Shown: piece by piece, positions 12,607 to 23,300 of the stretch
Layout: every line of letters starts with the position of its first letter
How positions within the stretch are numbered: the stretch's first letter is position 1
Origin: Symsagittifera roscoffensis
Taxonomy: Eukaryota; Xenacoelomorpha; Acoela; Convolutidae
DNA length: 64,000 nucleotides
Assembly: GCF_963678635.1 (NCBI RefSeq)
Contig: NC_087067.1
Span: 9,967,716-10,031,715 of the forward strand
Direction: 5' to 3'
Position numbers and translations under genes: made by a program
The notes under the pieces: model-generated
What the model was told of the DNA's origin: nothing
What the model saw: only the letters and a program-made list of their open reading frames with translations
Databases searched by the model: none

Positions 12607-13653
12607 TTTTTACTCAGTAATAAGTAAGCATTTATTTTTAAGCATTTCTGAAAAAAAATCATCAACATCAACGCAAAAGATATTTAAAGTCAGTACTTTA
12701 ATTAGCGTTTTTCTCTGAACATTATAGATAAAATCTTCACGGCGCGGAAAATTAGAGCAAAATATTACAATTGCAATGCTGTCATATTTGATACCAACGA
12801 TATTTTTCATAAAAACTAATTGCAGGAACAATGAACACAAAGAGTGAATGTTTTGATTTGAGCAAAAAAAAACTGTTTAAGCAAACTTTTCTCGCCAAAA
12901 TTATCCAAAGAAAAACCATCTTGAATTTTAGCAAATTAAATGGGAAAAAATTTGCTGGTACATCAAAAAAGTACCAAAGCCATCAACTTTTATCATGCAA
13001 TAAATTTTGTCGTAGAACGTACTAATCTGTTTGCACTATAAAACATAATCCATTGTTTAGATTTAAAAAAATCAACTTAATTCATGCTAGCCACTATTAC
13101 TGTTTCAGGCCAACCATTTTTCAGATAATAAAGTTAAAAATTATCCGTGAAATTTTATAGCTGTTACGTAATTATTACTAAAAACAACCCTTATCATACG
13201 CTGCTTGGCTGAGAACGCTTTTACATTGTAAATTTAAATTGTAAAAAAGTTCTCATTGTTATTTTTCAAATTATCATCATTCACCTAATTGTCAGAAGCG
13301 AATCAAGGCAAAATTGAAAAACTGAACTGGGATCTTGGAATATTTATCACGGATATCCAGTTTGTTTAAAAAACTAGGTTTCTATTTTTTAATGACCTTA
13401 CAGACCGTTTTTGCTGAACGAAGTTTTTTGGACCAGAAATTTTTCACGCATTAAAAAACAAAGTAAACGTAGTCTAATGAAAATTTTATTTGATTGATGT
13501 TTATCTTTGAATTAGAGTTAATACTCAACACGCTAATTAAAGCGATATAATCAGATAATGGTGGTTTAAAAAAATGCACTCTAATTTATTTCTTAAGTCA
13601 AACACTTCAGCGACTTGCTTATTAACTCTATACTAGGAATTTTCACGTGGTAT
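12607..13653. other. AT-rich non-coding stretch
   Basis: No supported gene, RNA or mobile-element border was seen. Confidence 0.5.
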
Positions 13654-14019
13654 CAGGGGCGGATCTAGGATTTTCTTGAAGGATTTTGACAAATTTTTTG
13701 AAAATGTTGTCGAACCTTTTTTTCAGTCAAACAAATTGATTTTCCCAGTTTTCACAAATCACTAGAAAGACCCTTCTTCTGCCAATTTTTTTTGCGCCAC
13801 ACATTTGAATTTAGAAAAAAGGCAAGCCAAGGAAGGCGTTTTGAGGCATTTTTTGGAGACCAAAAAGCAAAAAATCGCGCTTTTAGAAACATTTTAGGGT
13901 CTGCCAGCCGCAAATGGAGGTCTGAAGAAAGTAGCAAAGGGGGACACTTTGGGTAGTCAGAGTTCGAATCCCTGAAGGGGAGGCGTCCGCCTCCACCCTC
14001 CCTCCTAAGTCCGCTGCTG
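13654..14019. mobile_element. hAT-like MITE, decayed
   Basis: The left end reads caggggcggatctagga. The right end, reverse-complemented, reads cagcagcggacttagga, an imperfect terminal inverted repeat of the CAGGGGCGGA type common at hAT ends. The 8-bp flanks (cgtggtat and catagtac) agree at 5 of 8 positions, so a target duplication is only possible. The clear copy at 59131-59463 with an exact 8-bp TSD supports the family call. Confidence 0.5.
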
Positions 14020-15061
14020 CATAGTACAAAGGGTCGTTCCAGTAAAAACAAATAAAAAATACCAAAAAAATTAGAAGTCTATCTAGTCAATGGTTAAAAG
14101 AAAAAACTCAACGTAGTCTATTGAAAAACTTATTTGATTCATTTTTATCTTTCAATTAGATTTTCATCTTTGAAAGTATTAGTTAATACCCAACACACTA
14201 AGAAAACCAACATAATTGAAAAAGTGTGGTTTCGAAAATTGCACTCTAATTTAATTCATGAATTAAACACTTCAGTGATTTGCGTATGACTTATATTTGA
14301 GAGGGTAAATTTTGAACATTTCAAGCAACTGCACATACTTCCTATACTTTGCGTGGACAAACTGTGCACATGATAGGCGCACAATTTTGTGTCTGTATGT
14401 TCCTGGATTCCAGAGACAAATTTTTAAACATATTCCAAAATGTAAGTGGATTCCATTTTAAAAATTTCCCTGCATTTCGCGGTCAAAAAACTGTAACGTT
14501 AATTTTGTCGGCGCATTAGTTTTTTAGCAGATTCCGCAGTCGAGCGAATATAGGAATTGTTCCGGATTCGGCAAAAACAGGCGGAGTTGGCAAATGTAAG
14601 TGGGATCCGCACATTTTTGCGGATTCCGCCTACAATCTACGGAACCGATTGCCTTTTGCTGATTGCGCTTGCAATTTGAGGATTCCATTTACAGTAGCGG
14701 ATTCCAGGACAGCTTAACTTTACTAAACACATGTAATTTTATTTTTTTATGGATTCCACAAACTGCTCCAGATTCCGCAATTTTAGTTGCGGATTTTGCA
14801 ATTTTGCTTGTTTCTGGACGATTATGAGCAAATCAGTGTTTTAGTTGTTTGTCCATGGATCCCAAACAGCGAATATAGTCAAAAATTAGCGATGGTGCGG
14901 ATTCCTCAACAATTCTATTTTTGACCATTTGTGGAATCTGCTTCACATTCACAAAATGCGCAGTTTGGCCTCGTAATGTGCGAACATTTTGACTTCAGAA
15001 GAAAATGCAAAATTTTTCCGGGTGTCAAAAACAAACAAGCATTTAAAGTTAAACGATAATA
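14020..15061. other. Non-coding stretch rich in a ggattcc motif
   Basis: Between about 14400 and 14960 the words ggattcc and gattccgca recur many times without a fixed period. No coding frame was seen. Part of this stretch (14348-14440) is a diverged inverted match to 48695-48788. Confidence 0.5.
14348..14440 (+). repeat. Dispersed repeat, inverted partner at 48695-48788
   Basis: The plus-strand segment around caaactgtgcacatgatagg matches the reverse complement of the segment near 48757-48785 (caaactatgcactagatagg). The similarity continues through an agagacaa..tttttaacata block. The two copies are diverged. Confidence 0.6.
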
Positions 15062-15063
15062 TA

Positions 15064-15778
15064 CAGTGCTGATTTAAATTAAGCGGACAAGACGAGCTAA
15101 ACTTGAAATATAAAACGCGTTTTTCTCAAATTGGGTTGAGTTCAGGTGACAACTTTTGAAGACAAAACTCGTTTAAAATGTTAGCAGAATTATTATGGTG
15201 TAATTTGTTTTGCGAAGTTCGGGCACAAAATTTTACCCCAAAATGGGTCATTTTGGCTTTTCTTAGTTAATCAGAAATTACGCAAAAAAACACAGTCGAT
15301 CACAGACATAATTATATCAAAGTGAGCCCCTTACGTAGCCCAACAAACTTTAATAAGGGTATATTCTCCAAAACATTGTATAAGTTAATTTATTTTTGCC
15401 TGATAGACAAAAAAGGTAATTTTTACTATATAAAATATCAACTTTTTATTTAAAAACAACTTTTAAACGCTTTGCTTTTTTTGGAGAATTTACCCTCCTT
15501 AAAGTTTGTTGGGCTACGTAAGGGGCTCACTTTGATATAATTATGTCTGTGATCGATTGTGTTTTTTGGCGTAATTTCTGATTAACTAAGAAAAGCTAAA
15601 ATGACCCATTTTTGGGGTAAAATTTTGGGCCCGAACTTCGCAAAACAAATTACACCATATTAATTCTGCTAAATTTTTAAGCTAAATTTTGTTACATAAG
15701 TTTTCACCTAAACTCAACCCAACGCGTTTTAAATTTCAAGTTGAACGGGTTGTGTCCGGTTAATTTAAATCAGCACTG
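15064..15778. mobile_element. Non-autonomous Tc1/mariner-like MITE with long inverted arms
   Basis: The element starts cagtgctgatttaaatta and ends taatttaaatcagcactg. It is flanked on both sides by TA, the target duplication of the Tc1/mariner superfamily. The arms stay complementary for roughly 300 bp each, for example cccttacgtagcccaacaaa against its reverse complement at about 15500, around a centre near 15430. No transposase frame is present. Transcripts would fold into a long hairpin. Confidence 0.85.
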
Positions 15779-15780
15779 TA

Positions 15781-16682
15781 TTGCAATTTTTTTATTTATC
15801 TTAACATTGAGGTCAATTGACTTTGTTTATAATTGAAAGTTGACAAAATTTAAGGTCTTAGCACTCAAACTGCCAACTGTTTGTCTGACAAACAGTTTGT
15901 CCTTTTTTGACGCTCGCTCAATTGTATCAATTTTTTGTGTACAAAAAACAACAGGAGCGCTTGAAAAACATTAGAGACGTCAATTAGAGCTCGACAGGCT
16001 CGTTAAACTGTAGTGCTCAAAAAATATTTACTTGATCAGTTGGGATGTAGAACTTTTTTGTCGCAGTTGATTGAAAAAATGGTCGTTGAAGAAAAATAAG
16101 AAACCATAAAATGACAATTCTGATGCTCTAAATCAAAATCTCTAAATCTACTGAATGCCCTTTTGTAAAGATCATTGTATTAATTTCTGAGCAAACAAAT
16201 TTATTTTTTTCTACTTCAATTTTGTGTAATTACTAGAACTTCGAAGTTTGAAATAGAACCCCCGATCAAATAAGTAGCGCTAACATTTTGAGCAGAATGA
16301 TTTAACTGGTCAAAAATGCGCTTACTTGGTCCAACACTTTTAGTACAACATCGTTTTACGAACACTATTGCTTTTGATATACTTAACGATTGAACTCACA
16401 AAACTGATATATTTGGTTTCTTTTTATAAATATAAAATTGGTTTGAAAACTTCCATGTTGCAACGCATATGTGAAAATGAAAAAAGACAAACGTGCACTG
16501 GTGACAAGACCCGGTGGATGAGTGGTGGTTTAGATCAAAGACAAATTCTAGACCAGTAGACCAGTTCGGCATAGGTTCGAGTCTCACACCTGCCCATGTT
16601 TTATTATACTAAACAAAGGCTTACATCCTATCCTTACCGTTTTTTGGTTCTTTTTGGTTCAGCCTTGAATAGGGCTGACAGT
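15781..16682. other. Non-coding flank of the 24-kb element
   Basis: No supported gene. A degenerate tRNA-like segment near 16500-16600 has a B-box-like aggttcgagtct but does not fold convincingly. Confidence 0.5.
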
Positions 16683-17567
16683 TGTAACTTTCGCCCAAAT
16701 ATCACACAGCGACGGAGCGTAGAAAAAGTACCTATTAACGACTGGCAGGCGTCAGTTACCTTAATTCTACTCGTTTTTCACCGTCTCGACCTTGCCAGTT
16801 GATTTTCTGGTCTGTCTAGGGCAAAGTAAAAAGTTACCATTTTTAGGCCATCAGTCAAACGACTTTTGATCAGCTTTCGTTTGCATGCGAACACAACCAC
16901 ATAGCTGAGTCTCGGATCCTCAGACTACGTGATTGTCATTAAAAACACGGCTCGAACCACCTATTTCTATATGTTTTTGTGTGACAGTTTTATATTAAAT
17001 CCATTGGAGATGGATTGACCCTTTCCCTTTTTCTATCTACTCATGTCCTGAAATATCAAATAATATCGGTGTTTAATTAAGATCTAGGACATTACAGCAG
17101 CTGTTAAAGTTAGTTTATACAGTCCCTTCACATAGACAGTCTCTGGGGGACCAAGCCTCCGCTCCCGTGATTTTCTTGAGATAACACTCATATCTCTTAT
17201 ATTTCGTGTCCCGGGAGGGTTCCGTGGTATTTCTCTTCCCCCCACTGAAGCCTCCGTCTCCACAAATATCTGTCGCTAAGGTCCTTATCGTGTGTTCTTG
17301 CCACGATAAGAGGCTCCGTGTTTTTCTGTCTCTGATACAACTGTTCTTCACAATCTATATCGTGGTTCTGATTTTCGTCTTTTTTATTCAAAATGGCCGT
17401 CTTTTTTCTATTTCTCAGAAATGTTCTTCTTCCAATCGAAATTTTAAAAATAAAAATTCTAGAACATTCTGACCCTCCGTCGCAACACTTTTCTGTTCAT
17501 AAGGCCTTTAGTCACTCTTTTTTCTGTCGCGGGAAGGTTGTGCTGTGTCATCCGGCAGAATCGCACA
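16683..17567 (-). repeat. 3' LTR of the 24.4-kb element
   Basis: On the minus strand it begins TGTGC and ends GTTACA, giving TG...CA termini. It matches 40215-41099 along its full length with about seven substitutions. Confidence 0.92.
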
Positions 17568-17607
17568 TACTCCCCGGACAAGTCTCCATCAATGTCCCTA
17601 TTGATCG
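17568..17607 (-). promoter_or_regulatory. PPT-like tract with upstream hairpin next to the 3' LTR
   Basis: Directly upstream of the 3' LTR on the minus strand is TTGTCCGGGGAGTA, with the purine core GGGGAG. It is preceded by a hairpin with 6-bp stem ATCAAT/ATTGAT (plus coordinates 17588-17593 and 17600-17605). In LTR elements the tract here primes plus-strand DNA. The run of purines is short for a PPT, but position is right and the module is duplicated at 28216-28253. Confidence 0.6.
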
Positions 17608-18316
17608 CACAACACCGGGTTATCGTCAAGTAGGTATCCAGTTTTCTGTAACCAATCTTACAAATCGCATAAGAAAATGAAATTTATCTACTCCACTTCA
17701 ACTCACTACGTGTTCACAAATGGCATCGTACTACATCTCACTGCCTTTCAACATTTTCACAAAATTTGCACCATGAGGAGTGTCCTAGATAAAATTTCTT
17801 TTCTGACTACTTACGTCGTCTTGTTATAAAACTTCTTTTCGCTCTTTGTGATTAAAAAGTGGGACGTGGCACGGCCACGCACCCGTTAAAATTAACTTAA
17901 CTTCACTCTCCAAGTATAATTAGTCATTTATGCGGTCCTTTCAATATTAAAACTAAGAAACTCTGTGGCTAGGAAAGTTATTGAGTTACCCACCCTTCTC
18001 GAGCGAATTTACTCAAACTTACCATGTCGCCACACAGTGAATTTGTGTCTTACACAGGTTAAAAACTTCAGTCGGGAATGAATAGGTAAATATACTCACC
18101 TATGTTCCTTATATACATACATAGATAGTAGTAACTAAAATCAACAATTTCAACAATTTTAACAATTGCAACATTTTCAAAGTTTGGTCTGACCAAACTA
18201 GATCAAAACAAAAAGTCTAACAAGTTCAATAATCAAAACTTGGTTGATTTGTTCAAGTTTTTACACACAAAGACAATCAAGTTTTTTTCTCCTTCTCTTC
18301 CCTTCTTCGGTCATCT
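17608..18316. other. 3' untranslated part of the 24.4-kb element
   Basis: About 700 bp lie between the last stop codon and the PPT-like tract. It is AT-rich and no coding frame was seen. Confidence 0.6.
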
Positions 18317-20344
18317 TCATTCCATCATTTCTCCATCCTGATGTTCAGCGTCACTGTCTTCCAGAACTTTCTCTAACATGTCCAGAGAGTTGCGGGCCGT
18401 GCCCCAACCCTCCTGTTCCAACAGCCTCGGTTTGCAACAAGGTAGCAAGTCCACATTCACCTTCTGCTCCCGGTTCCTGCAAAAGCTGTTGTGAAGACAC
18501 AGGCTCACGTTTCGTTCTAGGTCAGCTCTTAAGACCTCTTTCTTCTCATCTTCAGTAACACAAGGCGTTCCAGCTACCCGCTTCACCGCTGTGGTGACCG
18601 CGTTTCTGTGCGTCAAGAATGCTCGTTTATAGGCTCCTGGTCCTATATCTAGCTGGAAAGATTGATAGGCTTCCGTATTCCTTGACATGTGACGCTTCGC
18701 GCGTTCATACATCCAAGATGTCATCACTGCACGGAACCAAGGCATCAATCTTTGCCTTGACCATATTCTTTCAATGGCTTTAGGTATTCTCAGAACCTTG
18801 CAGGTGGTTCTGAAAAGATCCAATTCACGACTCATTTTAACGTTGCTCAACTGTTCAGGAGTCGGCACGGCCGTCTCCTGCTCACTTGTGTCCGCGTTAG
18901 CCTCCAACCATCTCACTGCTAGCATGGCGCTAACCACCACGATTGATACTTGTTGATTCTGATCGGGCAACCCCGTGGAGTACAACTCCTCCACGTCCCA
19001 GACTAGGATCAGATTCCCGCGTTTAGGGTACCACAACGTCTGCGCCAAGCAGTGGCAAGGATACTCCCCATGGGTTCTCACTATGTTCCTTCGGGTCCGA
19101 TACCCTGAGGCTCCCAGCAACGGTTCCACTTCCATCAGGATTCTATGTAAATCGTCTTTCTCTTCTATGGTGGGGAATTCAGTGGGTAACGCTCCACTCG
19201 CTTTCTGTTTCTGGAACTCACTCACGTTGCCTTCGTTCAGTCTCATGAACTCTTCACCCACAACGTCTTGCAACTCGCCTTCGGATCTCTTCGGGACTGC
19301 CCGAAAGATCTTTGCCAACAAGTCATATGACCTCTCTGACATTCTGGCCAACCTCACGCACTTTGGCACAGAGAAAAGTTGGTCAACCAACACTTGTTGC
19401 GTCCTCGCATCCATCACCACCATGTGCGTAGGATACTTGCTATTACAATACGGCGCTGAGCTTGAACCCACCATATATTTTGAACCAGTAGGTCTGTGAT
19501 AGGCTTCACTATCCTTCAGATTCATTTCATTCTCTAGGGCTTCTCGCCAGCCTCCAATCTTTTGCTCTGTCTGTAATGCTCCAGGGAATATTTCCACGCT
19601 GAGGGACGTCACTAGCTCATGGGCACGCTCCAAGCGCTCGAGCGATTCTATCGAACTCGTCATGCTGCAAAATCCCAAGGCTGTGATCAGGTTTACGTCC
19701 GTCACCCCATGGCAGTCTGCGACCAACTCCATGGCACTCTTGTCTGACATGCTCAATCTTCCGTACAATCGTGCCAGTTGTCGATGCTGCTCGCTCAGCG
19801 TAATCAGGCAGTGTCCCATGTTACAAACATGTCCTTCCATCCCACTGTGTTGAGCCAAGCATGTGCCTTGCTTCAACCAATTACTCGATGTACCTTCCTC
19901 GGACAGCTCCGTGGACGGGTTGCTCTTCTTCTTCGTCAATCTCATGGCCAGCAGGTGATGTATCATGGCCAGATCATGTAAACTCGCATCATCATCCCGT
20001 TCTAACATGACATCCGCGGTCATGTCCCAGATTAAGCCTGCGTTAGGATGGGGACACCAGGAAGGTTTCATGAATTCCCACATCACTACTAGACTGGTTT
20101 TCAAGGGACCGTCCCAAGAACCACAATCAAAACTCACTTGCCCTTTTAGCTCGGGAATCGAGGGCTCGACTACTCGTTCTTCCAAAATAATTCCAAGCTT
20201 GGGTTGTTCCACCATCAACATTCCAATTTCCTTAATCCGTTCAACCCAGAAGTTGAGCACTGTGACTTGCTCGTAGTCGAAGTATGCTTCCCTGGCTTCT
20301 TCGTTCACGAAGGGATTATACGCCATCCCCGGTATGCCAGACAC
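18317..20344 (-). CDS. 675-codon ORF at the 3' end of the 24.4-kb element, unknown function
   Basis: This frame is directly continuous with the SGNH ORF, separated from it by one TAA (20345-20347). The first codon after the stop is GTG, and the first ATG is seven codons in (MAYNPFVNEE). It has no signal peptide and no membrane segment, so it is not an envelope gene despite its position. It is rich in Cys and His in places (GTCLAQHSGMEGHVCNMGHC; YPCHCLAQTLWYP) and ends acidic (EKVLEDSDAEHQDGEMME). I do not recognise a fold. It may be translated by stop readthrough as the C-terminal part of a protein of about 2950 aa, by reinitiation, or not at all if the TAA is a mutation. It stays open for 675 codons, so it has been under coding constraint until recently. 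Confidence 0.8.
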   Translation of the reverse strand: MSGIPGMAYNPFVNEEAREAYFDYEQVTVLNFWVERIKEIGMLMVEQPKLGIILEERVVEPSIPELKGQVSFDCGSWDGPLKTSLVVMWEFMKPSWCPHPNAGLIWDMTADVMLERDDDASLHDLAMIHHLLAMRLTKKKSNPSTELSEEGTSSNWLKQGTCLAQHSGMEGHVCNMGHCLITLSEQHRQLARLYGRLSMSDKSAMELVADCHGVTDVNLITALGFCSMTSSIESLERLERAHELVTSLSVEIFPGALQTEQKIGGWREALENEMNLKDSEAYHRPTGSKYMVGSSSAPYCNSKYPTHMVVMDARTQQVLVDQLFSVPKCVRLARMSERSYDLLAKIFRAVPKRSEGELQDVVGEEFMRLNEGNVSEFQKQKASGALPTEFPTIEEKDDLHRILMEVEPLLGASGYRTRRNIVRTHGEYPCHCLAQTLWYPKRGNLILVWDVEELYSTGLPDQNQQVSIVVVSAMLAVRWLEANADTSEQETAVPTPEQLSNVKMSRELDLFRTTCKVLRIPKAIERIWSRQRLMPWFRAVMTSWMYERAKRHMSRNTEAYQSFQLDIGPGAYKRAFLTHRNAVTTAVKRVAGTPCVTEDEKKEVLRADLERNVSLCLHNSFCRNREQKVNVDLLPCCKPRLLEQEGWGTARNSLDMLEKVLEDSDAEHQDGEMME

Positions 20345-23300
20345 TTATTGGAACGACTTCAGTTTCCCTAGTGTTGCAAACTCCTTTTGTCCTCTGGCCG
20401 CTTCAATCAAGTCTCTGCTCACTCTCAATTCTTTGTTGGAGTATCTTCTCACCTCTTCCAACTTGCGATAGCTTTCCATATCATTCAACTCCCTGTTCGG
20501 CACGATCAACGGCATGTCCTGATATAGCTCTAGGAGTGCCCTAAGGAAGTTCCTTTCGCAATCAACTCCCTTTTGCCGAATGATCTTTATACATTCTCCC
20601 AACACAGGAGTGGGGATGCGATCCACCACGAATCTGACCAAGCAAAGGGCATCCTTACGCTTAGCCCATGCTATCGCTGAATCGTCTTTCGAAATCAATG
20701 CTCGTAGAGCTTCCATTAACTCTAGCTCCTGTTCTCGTGATTTCGAGTCATTACTGGCTTCATACTCCGCCTTTTTGATGCCCATCAAGCACCAAGCCAG
20801 TCGTACTTGCAGATCAGTTCTCACGCAAGGATGAGCCAGGTATGCTGCCACCGTCGCAGGTGCATTCATCGTCTCATCGAAGTATTTCTGGAGGGCCGCC
20901 CTCCAAGAAATCTCTAGCAGTTTTTCCAATCCAATTTCGTTCGCTTCTGATGACATTACTGTGCCATACTCTTTTCGATTGAAGTTAGAGTTCTCCGTAA
21001 GCCCCTTCAAATATTCTTGCATGGCTCTCTTCTCGCTCCAAGCCATCAGGTGCCCTCTCGCGGAGTTCCTCGCTTTCAACATCTCCACATAACCCCCTGC
21101 CGGATCTCCCATGTGGACCGATTCCGGCACAGTTATTCGACTGTACTCGACCACGTCGAGTTGTCCTTCCAGTTTCAACTTGGCCATGTTGATCCGCGAG
21201 GGCCTATAATCTTCAAGTCCTCCAGATCCACATTGACTGATGACTTCCATTTCTAACTTAGTGTCTGCCAGGGTTCGCGCCGTCTTCTTCGATCTAGTGG
21301 CGGTTACGGTCAGACCTGCCAAGAGCATAGGGGGTATCAGATTCTCTTTTTCTCCCCCTGTCAGTGTTGTACTATCTCCCTGCCCGCTCTCGCCTGAACG
21401 ACCTGCGCTCGTTAAAGAGGTCACCACTGCGTTGGCTCTTGACTTCACCACTCTCGGGTTCATGGCTCGACTTCCTGTCTTCCCTTTTAGTCGCTTCAGC
21501 CCTTTCCTGGCTCGTCTGACAGGTAATTTCTTTGCAACATGCTGATCATCGGCACTGTCTTCTGTTACTGACTCGGTCAGAACATCCGACTCCATGGAGC
21601 TCACTATTTTTTCCAGGACCTCACGCATGATGGGTTGGTTCAATCCCACCTTCATTATGGACTGCGTCCCATATCGCCTTATCACGTCCCAAGATTTCTC
21701 CATGAAGTTTACTCGGCTCCAGATTGCTCCTGTCTTGCCTTCCAACTCCATTTGATATCTTTCCCATTCTTCTTCTGGTAATGTGCTGAGGAACGATATC
21801 TTCATTGACTCTTCGATTTTCCTCCTCCTTGGTGATTCATAAAGCAGTTTCTGCGGATCCCTGCTTCGGCACTCTCTAGCCTGGCTTATTGGGTCTATCG
21901 GAGATAGATCGGCCGACGCCTCCTTTGTAGGAGACATGAAGGACGATGGTGCCATTAGCAATAAACTCCCATCGACTTCCCCATCGTCGTCTTCACTGAA
22001 CCGGTATTCTAGCAAGTCCCTTTCCAACGCTCCTAGATCGGTCTCTCCCGGTTTCTCCGTCTTACTTCCGGTCCCGTCATCGTTATCGTCCTGATCCATC
22101 AATTCGTCGTCGTCCGCATCAGGTTTCGGCCTAGGTCCCGAGGTACCTTGTCGCGCGTCTGTGCCCGAATCCGGCCGAGCCGGTACGGCCATGTCTCCTG
22201 CATGATAAAACAATTCATCATCGACCAGGAACTCTACCAACTCCTCGCCATGTGGGGCCAGGTCCTCTATCGTTATATATGAGCCTCCTCTGCTCTCCCT
22301 TGCCACCTCCAGCATCACCACTTTCGCTTCTCCTGACCACTTCAGTCTCGATAAGTCATCCGCGGAAGAATATACTTCGTTCCACGTTTCAGCCGAGACC
22401 TCTGGTCTCCTGGAGGGTAGTGCTTTGATCTTTTTCCTGCTCCAGGCATCGGGGAATGAGAAGTCGAACGTATGCGCGGCAGCAACGTTCCAGCTGATGA
22501 AGAGCGGCTCCATCCCTCCACTCCACTTCAGCATTCTCTTCTCTGCGTCACGAGCTGCTCCAATACGAGGGGCAGTGATGGGAGATGTGACTCCCAACAA
22601 CATCCTCCTTATCGGTGGATATCGATGGCATTGGTCCGGCAGCGGCCTGGACCCAGGAAGCCATGTTTGTTGATTCTCTTTCGCATGGGCATAGGCTCCC
22701 GGCAATTGAGGTACTCCCACAGCCTCTCCTGTATCCTTCATCACTGGTCTCAAATTCCAGAGTTTTGGGTTAAACTGGATGTGGGACAGATCCTCACGGC
22801 CCATTCTGCATTTGAAGTGGTTGTTGAAGTCCATCAACACCCAGCCTGGCTCTGCTATTCTTCCGAACAGCCTATCGTCGCTAGCCAGCTTCCTCAATTC
22901 ACTCTGTTCTACCCAATTCAGCACGGAACAATCCACTACTGAGACCAGGTTGACGTACAACACTGAATTCCTGTACGCTTTAACTTGCACATCCGGGAAC
23001 GCAAAAGACATCACCGGTCCATACACCACTGTGACGAATTCCCTCAGTCCGTGGACCAGAGCCAACGGATCAATCCGCATCATGACAGCTAAGTCTGTTA
23101 GTAAGGGCATGCCACAATACTGCTTACATTCGCCTGCGTTCGTCGCCACCTTGTCCTCTCCTGTGACGCTTCTGTTCTGTTGCAAGAGGTATTGAAGCAG
23201 GAGAGTCCTCCAGTCTTTCATCTTCTTGAGCGAGGCGGTTTCCAACTGTGCATTGAACTCACGACTGGGTCCCTGTAGTTGTTCAGGGTAACGTAATAGC

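Noticed and set aside
13960-13980. Second B-box-like gttcgaatcc
   Set aside because: No A box at the right distance; lies within the hAT-like MITE.
16490-16600. tRNA-like segment with B-box aggttcgagtct
   Set aside because: T-stem and acceptor do not pair well; at most a degenerate tRNA-derived SINE head.
16678-16683. Target-site duplication for the 24.4-kb element
   Set aside because: Flanks agree only as AGT/AGTT and a 5-bp match is absent; not called.
17206-17472. 88-aa plus-strand open frame, identical copy at 40738-41004
   Set aside because: Both lie inside the two LTRs; identity follows from LTR duplication, and no motif or coding bias is visible.
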